Below are positions 16,631-23,593 of a stretch of DNA of 34,268 nucleotides, in pieces. Position numbers and translations under genes: made by a program. Source of the DNA: an uncultured Roseicyclus sp. (lineage in GTDB: Bacteria > Pseudomonadota > Alphaproteobacteria > Rhodobacterales > Rhodobacteraceae); assembly GCF_937892565.1 (NCBI RefSeq), contig NZ_CALAHQ010000086.1, forward strand, positions 1-34,268, given 5' to 3'. Within the stretch, counting starts at the first letter, position 1, and each line of letters starts with the position of its first letter. The notes under the pieces are model-generated. The model saw only the letters and a list, made by a program, of their open reading frames with translations, had not been told where the DNA came from and did no database searches.

Positions 16631-16641
16631 TATGTTATAGG
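16614..16641 (+). promoter_or_regulatory. Candidate acpP promoter
   Basis: TTGCCT (16614-16619), a 16-base spacer, then TATAGG (16636-16641). It lies about 140 bases upstream of acpP. A separate promoter would fit the very high level of acyl carrier protein usually needed. Confidence 0.5.
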
Positions 16642-16780
16642 CGGCAAAGATTTGCCGAGACCCCCAAGGTTATTGGCAGGGAAGGGCGTTGCCATAGCGG
16701 GCGCCCGGTGAGCGGCCCGAAAGGCACAATGAAACGAAGGCGCCGAAAGACGAGCGGCGCCGCAACGAACGAGGAAGAAG

Positions 16781-17014
16781 ATGAGCGACATCGCAGAGCG
16801 CGTTAAGAAGATCGTGGTCGAGCACCTGAGCGTCGAAGAAGACAAGGTGACGGAAAACGCGTCGTTCATCGACGACCTTGGCGCCGACAGCCTTGATACG
16901 GTTGAGCTGGTCATGGCCTTTGAAGAAGAGTTCGGCATCGAGATTCCCGATGACGCAGCCGAGACGATCCAGACCTTTGGCGATGCGGTCAAGTTCATCG
17001 AAGGCGCACAATAA
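16781..17014 (+). CDS. acpP: Acyl carrier protein
   Basis: A 77-residue acidic four-helix protein that carries growing acyl chains on 4'-phosphopantetheine. The attachment serine is S37 in the DSLD motif ([19 protein letters not shown]). Length and charge are normal. A GAGGAAG ribosome site lies just before the ATG. It has its own promoter candidate upstream and a strong terminator downstream, so it can be transcribed separately from fabG and fabF, as is common for this abundant protein. Confidence 0.97.
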   Translation: MSDIAERVKKIVVEHLSVEEDKVTENASFIDDLGADSLDTVELVMAFEEEFGIEIPDDAAETIQTFGDAVKFIEGAQ

Positions 17015-17040
17015 GCGCATTGCTGAACGTGGTGTTCGGG

Positions 17041-17069
17041 CGGCCCTTGCAGCGATGCAGGGGCCGTTT
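17041..17069 (+). terminator. Intrinsic terminator of acpP
   Basis: CGGCCCTTGCA (17041-17051) pairs with TGCAGGGGCCG (17056-17066) over 11 positions (one T-G wobble) and closes on a GCGA tetraloop of the GNRA type. TTTCACATTTT follows. It lies 27 bases after the acpP stop. Confidence 0.8.
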
Positions 17070-17173
17070 CACATTTTCCGGTGGAATGGCGCCCCGGCGA
17101 GGGATTGCGCCCGGGGGGCCGCGCGCGGTATCAGGTCGCGACAGTCCGAACTTTGACAAAAAGGGCGAATGGC

Positions 17174-18430
17174 ATGCGTCGAGTGGTTGTGACGGGGTTG
17201 GGGCTGGTGACGCCGCTGGCATCGGGCGTCGAAAAGACGTGGGAGCGGCTGGTGGCGGGGCAGTCGGGCGCGGGGCCGATCACGCGCTTTGACACGACCG
17301 GCCATGCGACCACCTATGCCTGCGAGGTGCCCAGGGGCGATGGCAGCAACGGCACCTTCAATCCCGATGACTGGATGGAGCCAAAGGACCAGCGCAAGGT
17401 CGATGATTTCATCTTGTATGGTATGGCCGCTGCCGTGCAGGCGGTCGAGGATTCGGGCTGGATGCCCAAGGATACCGAAAGCCTTGAGCGCACGGGTGTG
17501 CTGATCGGATCGGGTATAGGTGGTTTGTCGTCTATTGCCGACACCTCCATCACGCTGAAGGAAAAGGGCCCGCGCCGGGTGTCGCCGTTTTTTGTGCCGG
17601 GCGCGTTGATCAATCTGATCTCGGGGCAGGTTTCGATCCGCTACGGGTTCAAGGGGCCCAACCATGCGGTGGTCACGGCCTGTTCGACAGGTGCGCATGC
17701 CATCGGGGATGCCGCGCGGCTGATCCAATGGGGCGATGCCGAGGTCATGGTGGCCGGGGGCGCGGAAAGCCCGATTTGCGCGATCGGGATCGCGGGTTTC
17801 AATGCGTGCAAGGCCTTGTCGACCAAGCGCGGCCATGAGCCGGAGAAAGCCAGCCGCCCGTGGGACGCCGACAGCGATGGCTTCGTCATGGGCGAGGGCG
17901 CGGGCGTCGTCGTGTTGGAGGAATATGAACACGCCAAGGCCCGCGGCGCCAAGATCTATGCAGAGATTCTTGGTTACGGGCTGTCTGGCGATGCCTACCA
18001 CATCACCGCGCCGCCCCCCGATCACGAAGGGGCCGAGCGCGCCATGCGGGCCGCGCTGAAGCGTGCGGGGCTGGCGCCATCGGCGATCGATTACGTCAAC
18101 GCGCATGGCACATCGACCATGGCCGATACGATCGAACTGGGTGCGGTGGAGCGGTTGATGGGCGATCACGCGGCCAAGGTGCTGATGTCGTCGACCAAAT
18201 CGGCCACCGGGCATCTGTTGGGCGCGGCCGGTGCGATCGAGGCGATTTTCGCGATGCTGGCCATTCGTGACCAGATCGCGCCGCCGACCATCAATCTGGA
18301 CAATCCAGCGGCCGAAACAGCCATCAACCTGTGCGCCAATGCGGCGCAAAGGGCGGTGATCAATGTGGTGCAGTCCAATTCCTTTGGCTTTGGCGGCACC
18401 AATGCCTGTCTGATCATGGGGCGGGTGTAA
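17174..18430 (+). CDS. fabF: 3-oxoacyl-ACP synthase II
   Basis: A 418-residue thiolase-fold condensing enzyme that extends acyl-ACP with malonyl-ACP and decides the chain length and unsaturated branch in many bacteria. The catalytic triad is C170 (TACSTGAHAIG), H311 (NAHGTST) and H347 (SATGHLLGAAG). The N-terminus MRRVVVTGLGLVTPL is typical, which decides ATG 17174; AAAAGGGCG upstream can serve as the ribosome site. Length is normal for FabF. It lies between acpP and mltG; the mltG start follows after only seven bases, so the two are likely co-transcribed. Confidence 0.97.
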   Translation: MRRVVVTGLGLVTPLASGVEKTWERLVAGQSGAGPITRFDTTGHATTYACEVPRGDGSNGTFNPDDWMEPKDQRKVDDFILYGMAAAVQAVEDSGWMPKDTESLERTGVLIGSGIGGLSSIADTSITLKEKGPRRVSPFFVPGALINLISGQVSIRYGFKGPNHAVVTACSTGAHAIGDAARLIQWGDAEVMVAGGAESPICAIGIAGFNACKALSTKRGHEPEKASRPWDADSDGFVMGEGAGVVVLEEYEHAKARGAKIYAEILGYGLSGDAYHITAPPPDHEGAERAMRAALKRAGLAPSAIDYVNAHGTSTMADTIELGAVERLMGDHAAKVLMSSTKSATGHLLGAAGAIEAIFAMLAIRDQIAPPTINLDNPAAETAINLCANAAQRAVINVVQSNSFGFGGTNACLIMGRV

Positions 18431-18437
18431 CGTTCGC

Positions 18438-19601
18438 ATGTGGAGAAGTGTTGCCGCCAATGGGATGAGTTTTCTGATCCTTGCCCTGATCGCGCTGGCC
18501 GGGGCCATCGCGTGGGGGCAGCGGGAATTTCGGGCGCAAGGTCCCTTGACGGACGCGGTGTTTTTCGAGGTGCCGCGGGGGGCCTCGCTCAGGCGGGTGT
18601 CGGAGGATCTTGAGGCGGCGGGCATTGTCACATCCGCCATGCTGTTTCGCCTGGGGGCGGATTATGCCGAGATGTCGGGCGCGTTGCGCTTTGGCAATTA
18701 CGAGATCCCGCCGGGCGCATCGATGGAGCAGGTGCTGGCCATCGTGACCACCGGCGGTCCGTCGAGTTTCCGCTACACGGCGACCTATGTGCTGCGGCTC
18801 GAGGGCACGGGCGAGCTGCGTTTGCGCGAGCGGGTCCCCGGCACGGACGAGGTCGTTGCGCTGGCTGATTTCGCCTATGAGGACGGCGTTCCCGAGGTCT
18901 ATTCTGCGCTGGTCGCGGATGGGACGCCGATTGCCTATCGCGTGTCGGTGCCCGAGGGCCTGACCAGCTGGCAGATCGTCGAAGGCTTGCGCGCGGCCGA
19001 TTTCTTGTCGGGTGAGATTGCCGAAGTGCCGCCGGAGGGTGTGCTTGCGCCCGACACCTTCGAGGTGCGGCGCGGGCAGGACCGTCAGGAGATCATCGAC
19101 AAGATGCTGGCCACCCAGCAAGACATCCTTGTGGCGGCTTGGGCCGGCAGGCAAGATGGGCTGCCGCTTGCCGATGCGCAGGAGGCGCTGATCTTGGCTT
19201 CGATCATCGAGAAAGAGACCAGCGTGGCCGAAGAGCGGCGGTTGGTATCGAGTGTGTTCATCAATCGGCTCAACCAGGGAATCCGGCTGCAGACCGACCC
19301 TACGGTGATCTATGGAATCACCGAAGGTCGGGGTGTTTTGGGCCGGGGGATTCGTGCCAGCGAGCTGCGCGCCGAGACGCCATGGAACACCTATGTGATT
19401 GATGGTCTGCCGCCGACACCCATTGCCAACCCCGGACGCGCGGCCATCGAGGCCGCGGTGAACCCCGAGGACACGCCGCTGATCTTTTTTGTGGCGGATG
19501 GGACAGGCGGTCACGCTTTTGCGGAAACCCTTGAGGAACATAACAGAAATGTCGCACGCTGGCGGCAGATCGAAGCCGAGCGCGAGGCGGCCGGGCAGTG
19601 A
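18438..19601 (+). CDS. mltG: Endolytic peptidoglycan transglycosylase MltG
   Basis: A 387-residue inner-membrane enzyme that cuts nascent glycan strands and sets their length. One N-terminal membrane segment (about residues 8-28) is followed by a LysM-like domain (PRGASLRRVSEDLEAAGIV) and the YceG/MltG catalytic domain. The catalytic glutamate is E258 in ASIIEKET, with the following motifs SSVFINRLNQGIRLQTDPTV and TPWNTYVIDGLPPTPI typical of the family. It sits directly downstream of fabF. The GTA cluster starts 240 bases later, behind its own leader. Confidence 0.95.
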   Translation: MWRSVAANGMSFLILALIALAGAIAWGQREFRAQGPLTDAVFFEVPRGASLRRVSEDLEAAGIVTSAMLFRLGADYAEMSGALRFGNYEIPPGASMEQVLAIVTTGGPSSFRYTATYVLRLEGTGELRLRERVPGTDEVVALADFAYEDGVPEVYSALVADGTPIAYRVSVPEGLTSWQIVEGLRAADFLSGEIAEVPPEGVLAPDTFEVRRGQDRQEIIDKMLATQQDILVAAWAGRQDGLPLADAQEALILASIIEKETSVAEERRLVSSVFINRLNQGIRLQTDPTVIYGITEGRGVLGRGIRASELRAETPWNTYVIDGLPPTPIANPGRAAIEAAVNPEDTPLIFFVADGTGGHAFAETLEEHNRNVARWRQIEAEREAAGQ

Positions 19602-19643
19602 TCAGCCCCTTGGGTTAAGGATGTGTATACGGCAAAGATTTCA

Positions 19644-19658
19644 TTAACCCTTTGTAAA
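19644..19658 (+). promoter_or_regulatory. CtrA-like binding site in the GTA leader
   Basis: TTAA (19644-19647) and TAAA (19655-19658) are separated by seven bases; the CtrA consensus is TTAA-N7-TTAA, so one of eight fixed bases differs. CtrA is required for GTA production in Rhodobacter capsulatus, at least partly through GafA. Direct binding here is inference. Confidence 0.4.
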
Positions 19659-19669
19659 TAAAAAACATC

Positions 19670-19704
19670 TTGACCCTGCGGCCGCTCCATGGCAAATATT
19701 TTGC
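19670..19704 (+). promoter_or_regulatory. Candidate GTA promoter with overlapping palindrome
   Basis: TTGACC (19670-19675) could be a -35 element, with CAAATA (19693-19698) 17 bases later. The -10 part lies inside the palindrome GCAAA-TAT-TTTGC (19692-19704), a possible regulator site. A second option is TTGACG at 19760-19765, after the hairpin, but it has no recognisable -10. Confidence 0.4.
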
Positions 19705-19722
19705 ATGCTGGAAGACGTGGGT

Positions 19723-19757
19723 AAACGGCCCGGGGAAACACCCCCGAGGCCGTTTTT
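19723..19757 (+). terminator. Terminator-like hairpin between mltG and g1
   Basis: AAACGGCCCGGGG pairs with CCCCCGAGGCCGTTTTT through CGGCC/GGCCG and CGGGG/CCCCG with one unpaired base, around a loop of about five bases, and ends in a T-run. It may end the fabF-mltG transcript. If the upstream promoter candidate is real, it would instead act as an attenuator in the GTA leader. Confidence 0.7.
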
Positions 19758-19773
19758 CTTTGACGCGTTGCCC

Positions 19774-19799
19774 CATGGGCATCGCTCACGGGGCCCATG
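19774..19799 (+). repeat. Inverted repeat in the GTA leader
   Basis: CATGGGC (19774-19780) and GCCCATG (19793-19799) are perfect complements with a 12-base spacer, about 43 bases before g1. It could be an RNA hairpin in the leader or a protein site. Confidence 0.5.
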
Positions 19800-19841
19800 T
19801 GCTGCTCGTGGCCGGGAAGATTTCGGACACGAGGCAATTCA

Positions 19842-20195
19842 ATGATCGACACAATGACCGAGAGTGAAGACCTTGCCCGGGCTGACCGGACAGTGGCGCG
19901 GGCCTATAAGGCGCTGGAGGTTGCGGTCGAGCTATTGGAGAGCACGCTCGACGCGGCCCGCGCGGCGCCACAAGGTGATACCAATGACGTGGTCAAGGAT
20001 GTGCGGGCCGTCGGCGCCGCCTTTCAGACGGCGCTTCAGGTGGAGGTGAAAGCGCGTGATGCAGGAAGCCAAAGATACACACGACGTGGCACCGGAGAGC
20101 TTGATCTCGATGGCGCCCGGTTCGAGATCGAGCGCAGATTGGCTCGCCTGCGCGCCGCCCGAAGTGGTGGCGCAGTTCCTGAACGGGTTGAGTGA
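19842..20195 (+). CDS. GTA g1: small terminase subunit-like protein
   Basis: A 117-residue, largely helical protein at the first position of the gene transfer agent cluster. In Rhodobacter capsulatus the equivalent product acts as the small terminase (TerS) that helps the large terminase start headful packaging of host DNA. Visible here is a coiled-coil-like region (about residues 10-45, LARADRTVARAYKALEVAVELLE) and an Arg-rich C-terminal helix. No classical helix-turn-helix is obvious, which fits packaging without sequence specificity. I chose ATG 19842, with GAGG seven bases upstream. The 3' end overlaps the g2 start by about 137 bases. The call rests mainly on position and pattern. Confidence 0.75.
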   Translation: MIDTMTESEDLARADRTVARAYKALEVAVELLESTLDAARAAPQGDTNDVVKDVRAVGAAFQTALQVEVKARDAGSQRYTRRGTGELDLDGARFEIERRLARLRAARSGGAVPERVE

Positions 20196-21465
20196 CGAGG
20201 CCTTGGCCGCGTTGCCCTATCTGTTCGAGTTCTGGGCGCTGCCCCATCAGGTGGCGCCGAAAGGCGATTGGACAAGCTGGGTGATCTTGGGCGGTCGCGG
20301 TGCAGGAAAGACCCGGGCGGGCGCCGAATGGGTGCGCGGTATGGTCGAAGGGTCTACCGCATCCGCCCCGGGGCGGGCGCGGCGCATGGCCTTGGTCGGC
20401 GAAACCTATGATCAGGCGCTGGCCGTCATGGTCAAGGGTGATAGCGGGATCATCGCCTGTTCCCCGCCCGATCGCTGTCCGCGCTGGATCGCGGGGGAAC
20501 GGAGGCTGGAATGGCCAAACGGGGCCGAAGCGCGGCTATACTCGGCGCATGACCCCGAGGCGTTGCGCGGGCCGCAATTCGATGCAGCCTGGTCCGATGA
20601 ATTGGCGAAATGGCCGAAAGGTCAGGAAACATGGGACATGCTGCAATTCGGTTTGCGATTGGGGGATCACCCGCAACAGGTCGTGACCACCACACCGCGC
20701 AATGTGGCGGTGTTGAAAACGCTGCTGAGCCGCAACAGCACGGTGGTCACGCATGCAGCGACCGAGGCAAACCGGGCCTATCTGGCGCCCAGTTTTCTGC
20801 GCGAGGTGCAAGCGCGCTATGGGCAGACCCGGCTTGGCCGACAGGAGTTGAATGGCGAATTGCTAGAGGATGCCGAGGGCGCGCTGTGGACCCGGGCGCA
20901 ACTGGATCGGCTTCGGGTGAGTGTCAGGCCCCAAGGCGGGCGGGTGATCGTGGCGGTCGATCCACCCGTGACGGGGCATGCGGGGTCTGATGCCTGTGGG
21001 ATCGTGGCCATCTCGGTGGAGGAAACCGGTGCGCCGCATGGCTGGCGCGCCGTGGTGCTGGAGGATGCAACGGTGACAGCCGCAAGCCCCATGGCATGGG
21101 CCGAGGCGGCGGCAGCCACCTATCACCGGCATGGTGCCGCGCGCATGGTGGCCGAGGTCAATCAGGGTGGCGATCTGGTTGGGCTGATCATGCGTCAGGT
21201 GGACCCGCATGTGAACTTGCGCATGGTGCGGGCGGTCACGGCAAAGGCCGCGCGGGCCGAGCCTGTGGCGGCCTTGTATGAGCAGGGTCGTGTGCGCCAT
21301 CTGGGGGTGTTGTCCGCCCTGGAGGACGAGATGTGTCTGATGACCCTGAGGGGCTATCAGGGCGGTCGGAGCCCGGACCGGTTGGATGCGCTGGTCTGGG
21401 CATTGAGCGATGGATTGTTGCGGCCCGGCGCACATGCGTTGAACCCGAAAATCCGGGGGCTTTGA
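20059..21465 (+). CDS. terL: GTA g2: large terminase (TerL)
   Basis: A protein of up to 468 residues: a motor ATPase plus nuclease that pumps about one particle length of host DNA into the head. Walker A is GGRGAGKT (K84 from ATG 20059). The Walker B region is FDAAWSDELAKW, with the acidic pair DE. The RNase-H-like nuclease domain begins at VIVAVDPPVTGHAGSDACG. A strong ribosome site (GGAGGTGA, 20042-20049) favours GTG 20056 or ATG 20059, deep inside g1. ATG 20110 is a later option that gives an N-terminus of more usual length. A hairpin spans its stop codon. The family assignment is strong and only the start is uncertain. Confidence 0.93.
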   Translation: MQEAKDTHDVAPESLISMAPGSRSSADWLACAPPEVVAQFLNGLSDEALAALPYLFEFWALPHQVAPKGDWTSWVILGGRGAGKTRAGAEWVRGMVEGSTASAPGRARRMALVGETYDQALAVMVKGDSGIIACSPPDRCPRWIAGERRLEWPNGAEARLYSAHDPEALRGPQFDAAWSDELAKWPKGQETWDMLQFGLRLGDHPQQVVTTTPRNVAVLKTLLSRNSTVVTHAATEANRAYLAPSFLREVQARYGQTRLGRQELNGELLEDAEGALWTRAQLDRLRVSVRPQGGRVIVAVDPPVTGHAGSDACGIVAISVEETGAPHGWRAVVLEDATVTAASPMAWAEAAAATYHRHGAARMVAEVNQGGDLVGLIMRQVDPHVNLRMVRAVTAKAARAEPVAALYEQGRVRHLGVLSALEDEMCLMTLRGYQGGRSPDRLDALVWALSDGLLRPGAHALNPKIRGL

Positions 21466-21471
21466 GCCCCC
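21455..21471 (+). repeat. Hairpin across the g2 stop codon
   Basis: GGGGGCT (21455-21461) and AGCCCCC (21465-21471) form a perfect 7-base stem with loop TTG; the g2 stop codon TGA sits at 21463-21465. ATTTCC follows. It could end part of the transcription or stabilise RNA ends ahead of the portal gene. Confidence 0.6.
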
Positions 21472-21566
21472 ATTTCCTGGCACGAGAAACCATGGCCCTG
21501 CGGGGTCGGAACGGGCGTCCGCTTGGGGCGGTCCTGTCATGAAGCAATTCCTGAGGAGAGCGGCAC

Positions 21567-22730
21567 ATGGTGTTGGATTTCTTTCGAAAGGCGCAGCGCG
21601 CGCTGCCGGAGCGCAAGGCTTCGGCTGGGGCGCGGCTGGCGGTATGGGGCACGGCGGGGCGCGTGGCATGGAGCCCGCGCGATACCGTGTCACTGACCCG
21701 CAACGGGTTTCAGGGCAACCCGGTGGGCTTTCGCGCGGTCAAGTTGATCGCAGAGGCCGCTGCCGCGTTGCCGGTGGTGTGCCGCGACCGGGCGGAACGT
21801 CAGCATGTCCATCCGGTCTTGACGTTGCTGGCACGGCCCAATCAGGCGCAGGGTCGCGCAGAGTTGCTGGAGGCGGTCTTTGCGCAGCTGATGTTGTCGG
21901 GCAATGCCTATCTGGAGGCGGTGCCGGGACCCGATGGGGTCTTGGCCGAATTGCATGTTCTGCGTTCGGACCGGATGAGCCTTGTGCCGGGTGCGGATGG
22001 CTGGCCCATGGCCTATGATTATGTGCTGGGCGCCAAGACACATCGCTACGCACCTGAAATCATTTGCCATATCAAGACCTTTCACCCGCATGACGATCAT
22101 TATGGGTTGGCGCCCTTGCAAGCGGCAGCCACGGCGATTGACGTGCATAATTCCGCAGCGCGTTGGTCAAAGGCACTTTTGGACAATGCAGCCAGGCCAT
22201 CGGGGGCGATTGTCTATCGGGGCGCCGATGGCACAGGCACCATGTCCGAGGAACAGTTCGTGCGTTTGCAGGGCGAACTGGAATCCCATCATCAGGGCGC
22301 GCGCAATGCCGGGCGGCCCATGTTGCTGGAGGGTGGGCTGGATTGGAAGCCGATGGGGTTCAGCCCATCGGATATGGAGTTCCAGAAAACCAAGGAGGCG
22401 GCAGCACGTGACATCGCTTTGGCCTTTGGGGTGCCGCCCATGTTGTTGGGGATCCCTGGGGATGCCACCTATGCCAATTACGCCGAGGCAAATCGTGCTT
22501 TCTACCGGCTGACGGTCTTGCCCTTGGCGCAAAAAGTGTTGGCGCATCTGGCGGCGTGGCTGTCGGGATTGACCGGCGATCTGGTCGATCTGGAGCCTGA
22601 TCTTGATCAGGTGCCAGCCTTGGCGGCCGAACGCGAGGCGCAGTGGCGCCGCATCGCCGATGCCGGTTTCCTGACCGAGACCGAAAAGCGCCGCATGCTG
22701 GGGCTGCCTGATCGACCGGAGGGCACATGA
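21567..22730 (+). CDS. GTA g3: portal protein (HK97 family)
   Basis: A 387-residue homologue of HK97-type phage portals. Twelve copies form the ring through which DNA enters and leaves the head, and to which the terminase docks. Family features include the N-terminal VSLTRNGFQGNPVGFRAVKLIAEAAA block (about residues 40-65), LLARPNQAQGRAELLEAVFAQLMLSGNAYLE in the core, and the C-terminal AAARDIALAFGVPPMLLGIPGDATYANYAEANRAFY segment. ATG 21567 has GAGGAGAG upstream. It follows g2 after a 101-base gap containing the hairpin and no gene, and overlaps g3.5 by four bases. Very secure. Confidence 0.95.
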   Translation: MVLDFFRKAQRALPERKASAGARLAVWGTAGRVAWSPRDTVSLTRNGFQGNPVGFRAVKLIAEAAAALPVVCRDRAERQHVHPVLTLLARPNQAQGRAELLEAVFAQLMLSGNAYLEAVPGPDGVLAELHVLRSDRMSLVPGADGWPMAYDYVLGAKTHRYAPEIICHIKTFHPHDDHYGLAPLQAAATAIDVHNSAARWSKALLDNAARPSGAIVYRGADGTGTMSEEQFVRLQGELESHHQGARNAGRPMLLEGGLDWKPMGFSPSDMEFQKTKEAAARDIALAFGVPPMLLGIPGDATYANYAEANRAFYRLTVLPLAQKVLAHLAAWLSGLTGDLVDLEPDLDQVPALAAEREAQWRRIADAGFLTETEKRRMLGLPDRPEGT

Positions 22731-22972
22731 GCGAGCGCGGCACGGGTGGGTCGCGTTATCTATACGCACCCTTTGATGCCGCGAACGCCCGGATCGATGC
22801 CAATGAACGCGTTCAAGAGGAGCGTTGGCAAGCTTTGAACTTTCGGCTGGAAGGGATCGAGACCGCGCTGGAGCGGCTGGAAAAGCGGCTTTGGTTGGCG
22901 GTTTTCGGAATGATCTCGGTCGTGTTGGCGCAAGGTCTGCATGATTTGTTGCGGATGAACATTACTGGATAG
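22727..22972 (+). CDS. GTA g3.5: small GTA-associated membrane-segment protein
   Basis: An 81-residue protein lying between portal and protease, as in the Rhodobacter capsulatus cluster, where it is called g3.5. The first half is polar with a coiled-coil-like stretch (IDANERVQEERWQALNFRLEG, continuing ETALERLEKRL). A single hydrophobic segment (about residues 56-72, WLAVFGMISVVLAQGL) lies near the C-terminus. It may be a short membrane-bound assembly factor; the function is not known to me. Its ATG overlaps the g3 stop (ATGA). Confidence 0.75.
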   Translation: MSERGTGGSRYLYAPFDAANARIDANERVQEERWQALNFRLEGIETALERLEKRLWLAVFGMISVVLAQGLHDLLRMNITG

Positions 22973-22981
22973 GGGTATGAC

Positions 22982-23563
22982 ATGAATGAATTTTTCCCAG
23001 ATTGTCTGGAGACGAAATTCGCCCGCTTCGATGCCGAAGCCCTGCAGGTGACCGATGGTTTTGAAATTGCCGGCTATGCCAGCCTGTTTGGCAGTTGCGA
23101 TCAGGGCGGTGATATCGTGGAAAAGGGTGCCTATGCCGCCAGCTTGAAGCGGCTGGCCGCAACCGGGCGACGGGTGCGCATGCTGTGGCAGCACGATCCG
23201 ACCGAGCCCATCGGCATCTGGGATGATGTACGAGAGGACACGCGCGGGCTGTTGGTCAAGGGACGGCTGCTGAGGGATGTGGCACGCGCGCGGGAAGCGG
23301 CGGCGCTGATCGAAGCGGGCGCGATCGACGGGCTGTCGATCGGCTATCGCACGCTGCGTGCGACAAAGGACGGGCAGGGGCGCAGGCTTTTGTCCGAAGT
23401 GGAGCTTTGGGAGGTGTCGCTTGTGACATTTCCCATGCTTCCTGATGCGCGGGTCAGCGCCGCGACCAAGGCCAAGGCGGCTGGGACGGATGCTGATTTG
23501 CGAGATCTGGCGCGGGCGCTTGAAGCGACCCGGGCCAGTCTGGCGGCGCGCGAGCCCCGCTGA
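22982..23563 (+). CDS. GTA g4: prohead protease
   Basis: A 193-residue HK97-type prohead protease (peptidase family U35/S78 fold). It trims the capsid protein and itself during head maturation. The catalytic His is H71 in LWQHDPTEPIG and the nucleophile is S119 in IDGLSIGYRT. The core begins with EIAGYASLFGSCDQGGDIVEKGA, where the first strand and early loop match the family. Length is normal. It lies directly before the capsid gene, with 30 bases between. The charged C-terminal tail (KAKAAGTDADLRDLARALEATRA) may act as an internal scaffold-like segment. Confidence 0.93.
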   Translation: MNEFFPDCLETKFARFDAEALQVTDGFEIAGYASLFGSCDQGGDIVEKGAYAASLKRLAATGRRVRMLWQHDPTEPIGIWDDVREDTRGLLVKGRLLRDVARAREAAALIEAGAIDGLSIGYRTLRATKDGQGRRLLSEVELWEVSLVTFPMLPDARVSAATKAKAAGTDADLRDLARALEATRASLAAREPR

Positions 23564-23593
23564 GCCCAACCATCCAGAGCAGAGGTGATGGAT

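Noticed and set aside
17153..17158. TTGACA, a perfect -35 box before fabF
   Set aside because: It lies only 15 bases before the start codon, so the transcript would begin within the gene and miss the ribosome site.
17069..18640. Long antisense frame (523 codons) across fabF
   Set aside because: Shadow frame opposite a gene with an intact catalytic triad; low-complexity translation with no family features.
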